Source of the DNA: an uncultured Wohlfahrtiimonas sp.
Lineage (GTDB): Bacteria > Pseudomonadota > Gammaproteobacteria > Cardiobacteriales > Wohlfahrtiimonadaceae
NCBI GenBank assembly: GCA_947631095.1
Contig: CANRJX010000003.1
Coordinates: 1 to 50,981, forward strand
Direction: 5' to 3'
Length of the DNA: 50,981 nt
Shown here: positions 8,292 to 16,511 of the stretch, one piece after another
How positions within the stretch are numbered: the stretch's first letter is position 1
How the letters are laid out: every line of letters starts with the position of its first letter
Program-made: the position numbers and the translations under genes
The notes under the pieces: model-generated
What the model was told of the DNA's origin: nothing
Database searches by the model: none
The model's input: only the letters and a program-made list of their open reading frames with translations

Positions 8292-9566
8292 TTATTTAAT
8301 ATTTTTTAACCAAGCAATCAATTCAGACAAAGGGATTTCTTGCTGCTCGCCACTCTCTCTTAAATCTTTCACAATAGCTGTTTTATTGTTTAATTCATTT
8401 TCACCAATGATTAAAGCAAAACGTGCACCACTTTGATCAGCTTTTTTCATTTGAGATTTCATACCTGATTCACCCAATACAGTTGTGAGCAAATAATCAG
8501 GATATTCTGTACGAATTTTTTCCATCAAAGGTAAGCCAATTTTCTTAGCTTCATTGCCTAAAAGTACAGCCACTAAATCTGGATTTTGCACAGTTTCAAC
8601 AACATTCACTTCTTCACAAAGCAAATATAATCTTTCCATACCTAGACCAAAGCCAATAGCAGGAGTTTTATGGCCACCTAATTCTTCAACCATGCGATCA
8701 TAACGTCCACCACCACAGATTGTCGCTTGTGCACCTAATTTATCAGTTGTCCACTCAAATACTGTGCGTGTGTAATAATCCATACCACGTACAATTCGAT
8801 GATTGATCACATATTTAATGCCCAACTCATCTAAATATTCACATAATTTTTTGAAATGCTCTGCAGAATCTTCAGATAAGTGATCCAATAATGTTGGAGC
8901 ATTATTTAATAATTCTTGCATCGCAGGATTTTTAGAGTCCAAAATACGCAAAGGATTAGTTTTTAATCTGCGCAAACTGTCTTCATCCAATAGTGAAATA
9001 TTATCTTCAAAATATTTAACAATCACATCACGATAACGACGACGACATTCATCTGTACCCATTGAGTTTAACTCTAAGGTTACAAATTCAGAAACACCCA
9101 ATTTTTCCCACAAACGGCTAATCATCGCTAAAATTTCAGCATCAATGTCTGGTGACTCAATGCCAAAAACTTCGATATCTGCCTGATTAAACTGGCGATA
9201 ACGACCATGCTGTGGTTTGTCATAACGAAATACAGAGCCGATTTGCCATACTTTTTGTACTTGATTGTAGAACAAACCATGTTGAATACCTGAACGCACG
9301 ATGCCCGCAGTCAACTCAGGGCGCAATGCTAAGCTTGTTTTTTCATCACTGTCAGAAAACACATACATTTCTTTTTCAACGATGTCTGTTACTTCACCCA
9401 GCGATCTAGTAAAAAGTCTTGTTTCTTCAACAATCGGAGTACGAATTTCACGATAACCATACTGAGCAAATAGCTGACGGAATATTCCTTCTATATATTG
9501 CCATTTAGCTGTTTGAGTTGGTAAAGCGTCGTGCATTCCTTTCACAGATTGAATCTTCTGACTCAT
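8292..9566 (-). CDS. hisS: Histidyl-tRNA synthetase
   Basis: Class II synthetase charging tRNA-His, 424 aa as usual. It begins QSVKGMHD, has motif 2 around FRYDKPQHGRYRQF, and both histidine-specific motifs (RGMDYYTRTVFEW and ATICGGGRYDRM). A C-terminal anticodon-binding domain follows. It starts 3 nt after the rodZ stop, so translation is probably coupled. In enterobacteria ispG lies between rodZ and hisS; here it is absent from that position. Confidence 0.98.
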   Translation of the reverse strand: MSQKIQSVKGMHDALPTQTAKWQYIEGIFRQLFAQYGYREIRTPIVEETRLFTRSLGEVTDIVEKEMYVFSDSDEKTSLALRPELTAGIVRSGIQHGLFYNQVQKVWQIGSVFRYDKPQHGRYRQFNQADIEVFGIESPDIDAEILAMISRLWEKLGVSEFVTLELNSMGTDECRRRYRDVIVKYFEDNISLLDEDSLRRLKTNPLRILDSKNPAMQELLNNAPTLLDHLSEDSAEHFKKLCEYLDELGIKYVINHRIVRGMDYYTRTVFEWTTDKLGAQATICGGGRYDRMVEELGGHKTPAIGFGLGMERLYLLCEEVNVVETVQNPDLVAVLLGNEAKKIGLPLMEKIRTEYPDYLLTTVLGESGMKSQMKKADQSGARFALIIGENELNNKTAIVKDLRESGEQQEIPLSELIAWLKNIK

Positions 9567-9569
9567 GAT

Positions 9570-10586
9570 TTAATTCTCTTCCTTAGGGCTTAATTTAAAT
9601 TTTGAAACAATTGTTTTTGATGTTGGTCGATAAATTTTTTCGTCTACCAATTCACCATTTAATTCTAATTTTGCAATGCTCGTTGCATTTCCAACATGTA
9701 ATGAGAAAGGTGCAGAGCCTTCTAAATGATATGTCGCATTTGCTGGCAACACTTCATTCATAATAACCTTTTGATCTTTATCTCTGATTTGGATCCAACA
9801 TTCTGAATTATTTAAAGTGATCGATAAAGATGAAACACCTTCAGGCAATGGTGCTTTAACATTCTCAACAACATCACTTTTCGGATTCGTCTCCAAAGCG
9901 ATGGAAGGCAAATCAATGTTTGCACTACGCAAAATCTGATCTACTTCAAACTCAGTTAAAATAGAATCTGTATCTGTCAAAGGAATGCTATTTTGATCTA
10001 ACGTAGGCGAAACATTCTCAATCAATTGCTCACTCTCAAATACATCAGTGGCGACTGAAGTTGGTAAATCTTCTTGGCTTTCAAGTTGATTTACTATTTC
10101 TACAACTTTTTCTGAAGATGCAGGAGCAGATACTTGCTCCTCACTATAATTTATAATTTTTTCAGGTGTTGGACGTATATGAAAAATGTCACTGACTTTG
10201 TCACCATACACTAAGTATAAACATAAGCTTGCGATCAACAAGATAACCAATATCACCGAATACCATCTAAAAAAAGAACGTTGTACCATTCTTTTATCGT
10301 CGTTTATTTGTGCACGAATGACACTTTCATTGCGTTCTTGTTTGAATGGATCTTCTAATTGTGCCAACAATGGATCCATTTCATCACGGCTAATTTTCAA
10401 AAAGTCAGAGTATTTTCTAATATAGCTTTTTACATATATCAGAGCACCCAAACGATCATAATAACCATCTTCTAAATCTTGTAAAATTTGTATACGAATA
10501 GAAAGAATACGCGAAGCATCCTGTAAAGAAATTTGACGACTTTCGCGAGCATCTTTTAATTTTTGAATTATTTCATCTTTAATCAT
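9570..10586 (-). CDS. rodZ: Cytoskeletal transmembrane protein RodZ
   Basis: Links MreB filaments to the wall-elongation machinery and keeps rod shape. The 338 aa hold an N-terminal helix-turn-helix domain (about 5-75) that binds MreB, a basic juxtamembrane stretch, one transmembrane helix (about 108-126) and a periplasmic part: an acidic, low-complexity linker (about 145-250) and a C-terminal DUF4115 beta domain (SLSITLNNSECWIQIRDKDQ onward). The linker is rich in Glu, Ser and Thr. It lies in the conserved pilF-rodZ-hisS order, 25 nt after pilF. Confidence 0.94.
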   Translation of the reverse strand: MIKDEIIQKLKDARESRQISLQDASRILSIRIQILQDLEDGYYDRLGALIYVKSYIRKYSDFLKISRDEMDPLLAQLEDPFKQERNESVIRAQINDDKRMVQRSFFRWYSVILVILLIASLCLYLVYGDKVSDIFHIRPTPEKIINYSEEQVSAPASSEKVVEIVNQLESQEDLPTSVATDVFESEQLIENVSPTLDQNSIPLTDTDSILTEFEVDQILRSANIDLPSIALETNPKSDVVENVKAPLPEGVSSLSITLNNSECWIQIRDKDQKVIMNEVLPANATYHLEGSAPFSLHVGNATSIAKLELNGELVDEKIYRPTSKTIVSKFKLSPKEEN

Positions 10587-10611
10587 ATTGTCTCTTAATG
10601 CTGAAGGCTTA

Positions 10612-11346
10612 TTACTGTCTTGACTGATTCGCTAATGCATTTTCATATTTAGCTATTTCGGACTGATTACGTGCTTTTTTAGCAGCTTCTAAACCTAAAC
10701 TTACACTCGCTGGCTCATAGCCATACTCATTATGATAACGATCTAACGCAGGAAAAACTTCATTGTATTGTTTTAATTTATCTGCGGCCATTGCTTTAAA
10801 ATAATAAGTGTCAGCATAATTTGGATTTGCTGCAATTCCTTTATTAGCATACTGATTTGCTTGATTATAGTCACCATGAATTAAATAACAACCAGCCGCA
10901 CCGCTGCTCATACCTGCTCTTAATTCTTGTGGTGATGAATCAGCAATCGATGCCATTTTTACGGCACTATTTTTATCATAAGGATCGCACTGTAATTTCA
11001 CATAATGCTTAATTGCAGCTCTGTCCATAGGATCTATTGATATCGCCTTAGAATAATAAGATGTTGCATCAGTCTTTTTACCTTGCATCTCTTTATTTAC
11101 GCCCAGCAATACATATAAATTTGTAAATTTTGGATATTTCTTAACTAAAGGGGCAAGCTTTTCTTCAGCGGCACTATACTCGCCTCGTTCAATATATTGA
11201 TAACCCATTTGGTAAGACAACTTATCGGCATCAGATAAGTTATCTACCGTCATTGAAGGTGAAGCATTTACTTTTCCAGATGTACCTTGTGTTGTAGTAC
11301 ATGCTAACAATGTAGATGATAATAATAATACTGCCAAATATCTCAT
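10612..11346 (-). CDS. pilF: Type IV pilus pilotin PilF/PilW, TPR lipoprotein
   Basis: Outer-membrane lipoprotein that helps the PilQ secretin assemble in type IV pilus systems. The 244 aa begin with a lipoprotein signal (lipobox LLAC, Cys16), then TPR motifs such as AEEKLAPLVKKYPKFTNLY and ATSYYSKAISIDPMDRAA. The place between rlmN and rodZ is the canonical pilF/pilW locus in gammaproteobacteria. A FimX-like regulator at 39279-41366 also points to type IV pili. No other pilus gene is in the window. Confidence 0.85.
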   Translation of the reverse strand: MRYLAVLLLSSTLLACTTTQGTSGKVNASPSMTVDNLSDADKLSYQMGYQYIERGEYSAAEEKLAPLVKKYPKFTNLYVLLGVNKEMQGKKTDATSYYSKAISIDPMDRAAIKHYVKLQCDPYDKNSAVKMASIADSSPQELRAGMSSGAAGCYLIHGDYNQANQYANKGIAANPNYADTYYFKAMAADKLKQYNEVFPALDRYHNEYGYEPASVSLGLEAAKKARNQSEIAKYENALANQSRQ

Positions 11347-11394
11347 ATCTCAGCTCTCCAATATATTTTTACTGGCCAATTTACCGTGATTGTA

Positions 11395-12510
11395 TCAAGA
11401 TTCTTGTGTTTTTGTGCGCTTAGTTCGATCTTTCACTCTACCGGCTAATTGTCCACAAGCGGCATCTATATCTTCGCCTCTTGTTTTACGAATTGTCGTC
11501 ACAATCCCTTGTCTTTGCAATATCTCTTTGAAGCGATTAATACGGTTCATAGATGAACATTCATAGCCAGAATTTGGGAATGGATTAAATGGAATTAAAT
11601 TCACTTTCCCAGGAATATCTTTGATTAATTTCGCCAAAGCAAAGGCATCTTCTTCTTTATCATTCACATCTTTCAACATTACATATTCCCATGTAATCTT
11701 ACGATATGCTGATGAATCAGTAATGTATGCTTTACAGGCTTCTAATAATTGTGCAATAGGATATTTCTTATTGATTGGAACAATTTCATCACGCAATGAA
11801 TCATAAGGTGCGTGTAAAGAAATGGCCAAAGAAACATCTGAAACTTCTTTAAGACGGTACAATGCAGGTACAACGCCTGATGTACTTAATGTTACGCGTC
11901 GTTTTGATAATCCAAAACCATAATCATTCAACATAACATCAATGGCTTGAGTAACGTTCGTAAAGTTTAATAATGGCTCGCCCATACCCATTAATACAAC
12001 ATTTGTTACTCTACGATTTTGACTTTGTTGTGTATCACCTTCATATTCGCCCAATAGCTTTTTCGCAAGCATTACCTGCCCTACGATTTCAGCTGTACTG
12101 AGGTTTCTATTAAAACCTTGGCGCGCTGTTGAACAGAATGTACATTCCAATGCACAACCCACTTGAGATGAAATACACAATGTTCCACGATCATCTTCTG
12201 GAATATAAACCATTTCAATAGCATTTCCAGATTCTAATTGAATCAACCACTTATGAGTTCCATCATTCGACGGTTGATCCAATAAGACTTTAGGTAAATC
12301 AAAAACAAGACGTGATTTTAATTTTTCACGTGTTTTTTTAGAAATATCAGTCATATCATCAATGGATTCAGCACCCTTATGATAAACCCACTTCATAATT
12401 TGCATGGCACGATAAGGCTTCTCGCCAATCTCTTCACAGAGTTCGAGAACTGCTTGATAAGTTAAACCATACAAATTTTTTTCCACTACATTACTCACGG
12501 CTTGTTTCAC
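11395..12510 (-). CDS. rlmN: Dual-specificity 23S rRNA/tRNA adenine-C2 methyltransferase RlmN
   Basis: Radical SAM enzyme that methylates A2503 of 23S rRNA and A37 of some tRNAs. In its 371 aa the C-x3-C-x2-C cluster is C119, C123 and C126 (CALECTFC). Further conserved pieces are NVVLMGMGEPLLN, RVTLSTSGVVP and SLHAP. A C-terminal cysteine (about 352, AACGQLAG) matches the catalytic methyl-carrying Cys. It lies 12 nt after ndk and is the second gene of the string. Confidence 0.98.
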   Translation of the reverse strand: MKQAVSNVVEKNLYGLTYQAVLELCEEIGEKPYRAMQIMKWVYHKGAESIDDMTDISKKTREKLKSRLVFDLPKVLLDQPSNDGTHKWLIQLESGNAIEMVYIPEDDRGTLCISSQVGCALECTFCSTARQGFNRNLSTAEIVGQVMLAKKLLGEYEGDTQQSQNRRVTNVVLMGMGEPLLNFTNVTQAIDVMLNDYGFGLSKRRVTLSTSGVVPALYRLKEVSDVSLAISLHAPYDSLRDEIVPINKKYPIAQLLEACKAYITDSSAYRKITWEYVMLKDVNDKEEDAFALAKLIKDIPGKVNLIPFNPFPNSGYECSSMNRINRFKEILQRQGIVTTIRKTRGEDIDAACGQLAGRVKDRTKRTKTQES

Positions 12511-12522
12511 TTTTACTTAAAA

Positions 12523-12963
12523 TTAACGATCACAGATTTTTACTGGTGCAACTGCATTTGGGCCAAAGAAATATTCAATTTCTACAGCTGCTGTTTCTGG
12601 TGCATCTGAACCATGAACAGCGTTAGCATCAATACTTTCAGCAAAGTCAGCACGAATTGTACCTGGTGCTGCTTCTTTAGGGTTTGTTGCACCCATGATT
12701 TCACGGTGCTTAGCGATAGCGTTTTCGCCTTGCAATACTTGCATCATTACAGGACCAGACACCATGAATTCAACTAAATCGTTGAAGAAAGGACGCTCTT
12801 TATGTACAGCGTAGAAACCTTCAGCTTCTGCACGAGTTAAATGAACCATTTTAGCAGCAACGATTTGGAAACCTGCTTTTTCAAAACGTGTATAGATTTC
12901 ACCGATTACATTTTTTGCAACTGCATCTGGTTTGATGATAGAGAAAGTACGCTCAATAGCCAT
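12523..12963 (-). CDS. ndk: Nucleoside diphosphate kinase
   Basis: Transfers the gamma-phosphate between nucleoside triphosphates and diphosphates through a phosphohistidine. It is 146 aa, with the active-site His117 in NAVHGSD and the N-terminal motif [18 protein letters not shown] lies 7 nt before the ATG. It is the first gene of a nine-gene minus-strand string ending at glmS, with its own promoter candidate at 13036-13065. Confidence 0.98.
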   Translation of the reverse strand: MAIERTFSIIKPDAVAKNVIGEIYTRFEKAGFQIVAAKMVHLTRAEAEGFYAVHKERPFFNDLVEFMVSGPVMMQVLQGENAIAKHREIMGATNPKEAAPGTIRADFAESIDANAVHGSDAPETAAVEIEYFFGPNAVAPVKICDR

Positions 12964-13035
12964 TAAATACTCCTTAAAGCTTCACGATAGCTAAACAAAT
13001 AAATTGATTTATGTTTTCATGATAAAAACCGTGGA

Positions 13036-13065
13036 ATTCTAACATAGAAATGTAATATCTCTTAA
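13036..13065 (-). promoter_or_regulatory. Candidate sigma-70 promoter for ndk
   Basis: On the minus strand an extended -10 (TG-T-TAGAAT, hexamer 13041-13036) has an 18-nt spacer to TTAAGA (13065-13060, 4 of 6 matches to TTGACA). It predicts a leader of about 65 nt. It may drive the whole ndk-to-glmS string. Confidence 0.5.
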
Positions 13066-13181
13066 AAAAATACGCTTATTTATTTAAAGCTGATCGATAT
13101 GCATTGATGCCGAGTCTTTTCGTTTTAAGAGCCCATCATGCTATCATGCACACTTGTTCCATCAACCCTCTGTTTTTTAAT

Positions 13182-15362
13182 ATGACAATGCTATCTTCTT
13201 TAAATACAGCACAATACGATGCTGTTACTGCTCCTTTGGGTCCTGTTCGTGTATTGGCTGGCGCTGGATCAGGAAAAACAAGAGTCTTGGTTGCAAGAAT
13301 CGCATGGTTAATTGAAACAGAACAAGCAACACCCCATGAAATTTTAGCGGTTACATTCACCAATAAAGCAGCTTTAGAAATGCGCACGCGATTAGAGTCA
13401 ACCTTAAATCGACCTTTGCGCAATTTATGGCTAGGAACATTCCATTCACTTTGCCATCGCTTACTTCGCTTGCATTACATGGAAGCGAATTTAGATCAAA
13501 ATTTCCAAATCATGGACAGTGATGATCAATTGCGTCTATGCAAAAGGCTATTGCGCGAACGTGGCATTGATGAAAAATTAGTCAGCCCTAAAGCACTACA
13601 AAATTTTATCAGCAGTAATAAAGATGAAGGCCGAAGAGCTAGTCATATCGAGCGAGGCTACAATCAAGCTTATAACACAATGATCGAGCTTTATGCTCAA
13701 TATCAAGTGATTTGTGATCAATCGAGCTTGGTAGATTTTTCAGAAATTTTGCTCCGCACATTGGAAGTTTTGCGTAATACTCCTGAATTGTTAAAACACT
13801 ATCAAAATCGTTTCAAATTTGTATTGGTGGATGAATTCCAAGATACAAACAGCATTCAATATGCTTGGTTAAAAATACTAAGTGGTGGACATCAACAAAT
13901 ATTTGTTGTCGGTGATGACGATCAATCAATCTATGGCTGGCGTGGAGCTCGTGTTGAAAATATTTTGAATTTTGATCAAGATTTTCCGAATAGCACAACT
14001 GTTCGCTTAGAACAAAACTACCGTTCAACTTCAACGATTTTAGACGCCGCAAACAGCGTGATTGAAAAAAATAGTGAACGTCTGGCTAAGAAATTATGGA
14101 CGGATAACGAAGATAAATCATTAATCACAAAATACGGTGCAATGGATGCTTATGAAGAAGCACAGTTTGTGATTAGCCAAATCAAACAAGCGATTAATGA
14201 AGGTGTACCAAAGCGCGAACAAGCTATTTTATATCGCTCTAATGCTCAATCTCGTATTTTTGAAGAAGTATTATTGCGCGCCAATATTCCTTACCGAATT
14301 TATGGTGGATTGCGCTTCTTTGATCGTGCCGAAATCAAAGACATTACCAGCTATTTACGTTTAATCGTTAATCACAATGATGATATTTCATTCGAACGAG
14401 CAATCACAACTCCAGCAAAAGGAATTGGTACAGCAACGATTGAAAAAATTAGACTAGAAGCAATGTTAGAAGAAGTTTCATTGTGGACTGCTATGAATAA
14501 TATTTTAGAAAGCCAAAGCTTAGCGAAACGATCTCACAATGCTTTGATGAGTTTTAAATTGCTCATAACAGGATTATTGGACTCGATGGGTGATGTCACA
14601 CTCGACCAATTTATTCAAGATGTGATTGATAAAGCAGAACTAGAAGCTCATTACAAAAAAGAGCCAATGGGACGCGGTGAAGACCGTATTGAAAACTTAA
14701 ATGAATTCATCTCTGCAAGCCGTCAATTTGTTGAAGATTATAATAATGAACCTGATTCAACACCTTTAACATCATTTGGTTATTTATCAGAGTTTTTAGG
14801 ACAAATCACATTAGATTCTGCAGTTAATGCAGATACTGACAATGATGATAAAATTCAATTAATGACCTTGCACAGCTCAAAAGGTTTGGAATTTGACCAT
14901 GTTTACTTAGTAGGCATGGATGAAGGTCTTTTCCCTAGCGAAAGCTCAATGAATGACCCTGCTCGCTTAGAAGAAGAACGCCGCTTAGCTTACGTTGGCA
15001 TTACTAGGGCAAAAAAACTGTTAACACTTACAACAGCAACTTCACGAATGATTCATGGTAAAACAATCTATTTAACACCTTCTTGCTTTTTGAAAGATAT
15101 CCCTTCTCATTTACTAAAAATACAAGGACAAAAAATAGCTGTATCAAAACCATTAACTGCTCGTTCAGGTGGAAATTCAACTGCACAAGATCAATCAATG
15201 AAAGGCTATGCTCTTGGCCAACTGGTTGAACACCCAGTATTTGGTGAAGGTGTCATTACTAATTTTGAAGGTGTTGGGGATCATGCGAGAGTGACAGTTA
15301 ATTTCAAACAAGCAGGCAGCAAAACACTTGTATTACTTTACGCAAAATTAACAGTTCTTTAA
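13182..15362 (+). CDS. uvrD: DNA helicase II UvrD
   Basis: Superfamily 1A 3'-5' helicase for nucleotide excision repair and mismatch repair. From the ATG at 13182 it is 726 aa (E. coli 720). Walker A is AGAGSGKT (26-33). Other motifs are VDEFQDTN, GDDDQSIYGWRGA, RLEQNYRS, TLHSSKGLEF and AYVGITRAKK. A C-terminal Tudor-like domain (GQLVEHPVFGEGVITNFEG) favours UvrD over Rep. The frame is open upstream to 13104, but the extra 26 residues do not look like the family, whose N-terminus is close to LNTAQYDAV. No clear ribosome-binding site marks any candidate ATG (13104, 13146, 13182, 13188), so the start is chosen by family length. Confidence 0.95.
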   Translation: MTMLSSLNTAQYDAVTAPLGPVRVLAGAGSGKTRVLVARIAWLIETEQATPHEILAVTFTNKAALEMRTRLESTLNRPLRNLWLGTFHSLCHRLLRLHYMEANLDQNFQIMDSDDQLRLCKRLLRERGIDEKLVSPKALQNFISSNKDEGRRASHIERGYNQAYNTMIELYAQYQVICDQSSLVDFSEILLRTLEVLRNTPELLKHYQNRFKFVLVDEFQDTNSIQYAWLKILSGGHQQIFVVGDDDQSIYGWRGARVENILNFDQDFPNSTTVRLEQNYRSTSTILDAANSVIEKNSERLAKKLWTDNEDKSLITKYGAMDAYEEAQFVISQIKQAINEGVPKREQAILYRSNAQSRIFEEVLLRANIPYRIYGGLRFFDRAEIKDITSYLRLIVNHNDDISFERAITTPAKGIGTATIEKIRLEAMLEEVSLWTAMNNILESQSLAKRSHNALMSFKLLITGLLDSMGDVTLDQFIQDVIDKAELEAHYKKEPMGRGEDRIENLNEFISASRQFVEDYNNEPDSTPLTSFGYLSEFLGQITLDSAVNADTDNDDKIQLMTLHSSKGLEFDHVYLVGMDEGLFPSESSMNDPARLEEERRLAYVGITRAKKLLTLTTATSRMIHGKTIYLTPSCFLKDIPSHLLKIQGQKIAVSKPLTARSGGNSTAQDQSMKGYALGQLVEHPVFGEGVITNFEGVGDHARVTVNFKQAGSKTLVLLYAKLTVL

Positions 15363-15386
15363 AAAAGTATTTTTATATCCTATAAT
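15358..15386 (+). promoter_or_regulatory. Promoter of the DUF1090 gene
   Basis: A perfect TATAAT (15381-15386) has a 17-nt spacer to TTTAAA (15358-15363), which overlaps the uvrD stop codon. It predicts transcription from about 15393 and a short leader with AGGA 7 nt before the ATG. Confidence 0.6.
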
Positions 15387-15421
15387 GTACGCATTATGAC
15401 AATAAATTATAGGAATATATT

Positions 15422-15850
15422 ATGAAAAAAATATTATTAGTTTTAACTGGATTAGCATTAAGTTTAAGCTCCGTTAGCTTTGCTTACCAATCAGATTATG
15501 GCTGTAGAAAGAAAGAACAAAATTTGCGTAAACAATTAAGCTATGCGGAACAATACAATAATGTTCATAGAGCAGAAAACTTGCGTCGTGCGATTGCTAA
15601 TGTTCAACAATATTGTGGCAACCATTCATATTCTGGAGACAATAATGACTTTGAATTTAATGATGATGTATATAAGCAAAGTTTGAATAAAAAAATCTTA
15701 AATCAACAAAAAAAAGTAGCAGAAGCAAAATATGAATTAGAAGAAGCTAAATTATCTGGTAAACCAAAAAAAATTCGTAATAAAACTGAAAAGCTTCAAG
15801 AACGCCAAAACAAATTAAATTATTACTTAAAAGAACGTGATTCATTGTAA
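15422..15850 (+). CDS. Exported DUF1090 (YqjC-like) protein
   Basis: Small periplasmic protein of 142 aa with a signal peptide (cleavage expected after SVSFA, residue 21). The mature part starts with a Cys-containing segment (YGCRKKEQNLRKQLSYAEQ, then VQQYC) and continues as a charged coiled coil (KKVAEAKYELEEAK, then KTEKLQERQNKL). This arrangement, with an N-x-x-RAENLRRA-like stretch between the cysteines, matches DUF1090/YqjC of enterobacteria, whose role is unknown. It has its own promoter and terminator and forms a single-gene unit. Confidence 0.82.
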   Translation: MKKILLVLTGLALSLSSVSFAYQSDYGCRKKEQNLRKQLSYAEQYNNVHRAENLRRAIANVQQYCGNHSYSGDNNDFEFNDDVYKQSLNKKILNQQKKVAEAKYELEEAKLSGKPKKIRNKTEKLQERQNKLNYYLKERDSL

Positions 15851-15872
15851 ATAAAGCTTAAAAATATATTTT

Positions 15873-15908
15873 AAAAGTCTTTGAAACATAAATTTCAAAG
15901 ACTTTTTT
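15873..15908 (+). terminator. Intrinsic terminator after the DUF1090 gene
   Basis: A perfect 14-bp stem (15873-15886 with 15893-15906) around the 6-nt loop CATAAA ends in a T-run to 15908. It is nearly symmetrical and may work on both strands. Confidence 0.88.
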
Positions 15909-16047
15909 ATTTGAATCATTAAACCAAAAATCTAATGTCAAAGTTTGTAAATGACAAGTAAAATTTGGAAAAGCCATTATTCAACTTTAAGTAAGAGTGA
16001 TAACATTTCTTCCATCAAAATTAATATATTTAAATATAGGAGTGTTT

Positions 16048-16431
16048 ATGAAAAAGCTTGCTCTTTCTACTTTCGCAATATTAAGCATATCAACGGCTTC
16101 AGCACAATATTTAGGCCCTCAAGGCGAACAAGCAGTACAAGATGGTGGCTATAAAGGCCCTTCTGTCAGCCAATCTCTCACAACTGTGAAAGAGGCTAGC
16201 ACTTTACGTGATGATGCTTATGTAAAAATGCGCGGCAAAATTATTAAACATTCTCACAAAGATAAGTACATTTTTAGTGATGGTACTGGAAATATCACAA
16301 TTGAGATTGATAAAGATAAATGGCGTGGCTTAACTGTTGATGCAGAAGACTTAGTAGAAATCGTTGGTGAAGTAGATAAAGATTGGAATTCTGTAGAAAT
16401 TGATGTTGATTACATTACAAAAGTGCAGTAA
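16048..16431 (+). CDS. Exported YgiW/BOF (OB-fold) stress protein
   Basis: Periplasmic protein of 127 aa with an OB-fold of the bacterial BOF family (YgiW/VisP, YdeI). Start ATG 16048 is supported by AGGAGT 4 nt upstream and by the signal peptide MKKLALSTFAILSISTASA that follows it; the longer open frame from 15997 lacks both. The mature part has the family pattern: GPSVSQSLTTVKEA, then VKMRGKIIKHSHKDKYIFSD, then IEIDKDKWRG and VEIVGEVDKDW. Members in enterobacteria are linked to cation, peroxide and envelope stress tolerance. It is a single-gene unit between terminators. Confidence 0.85.
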   Translation: MKKLALSTFAILSISTASAQYLGPQGEQAVQDGGYKGPSVSQSLTTVKEASTLRDDAYVKMRGKIIKHSHKDKYIFSDGTGNITIEIDKDKWRGLTVDAEDLVEIVGEVDKDWNSVEIDVDYITKVQ

Positions 16432-16468
16432 CCCTTTAGTTTAATATTCATCCAATAAGTTTTATATT

Positions 16469-16511
16469 ACCGTACTCATCACTCTCCCCCGAAATGAGTA
16501 CGGTTTTTTTT
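16469..16511 (+). terminator. Intrinsic terminator after the ygiW-like gene
   Basis: A perfect 11-bp stem ACCGTACTCAT/ATGAGTACGGT (16469-16479 with 16494-16504) has a 14-nt loop and eight T residues. It also lies just beyond the xseA stop on the other strand and could serve both convergent genes, although the minus strand has no strong U-run. Confidence 0.9.

Noticed and set aside
13104-13181. 26-residue N-terminal extension of UvrD
   Set aside because: It does not resemble the family N-terminus and has no ribosome-binding site; the start at 13182 gives the usual length.
13104-13200. LexA box upstream of uvrD
   Set aside because: No CTGT-N8-ACAG type palindrome is present in the upstream region.
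15997-16047. Longer start for the YgiW-like protein
   Set aside because: It would put 17 residues before a good signal peptide, and AGGAGT marks ATG 16048.
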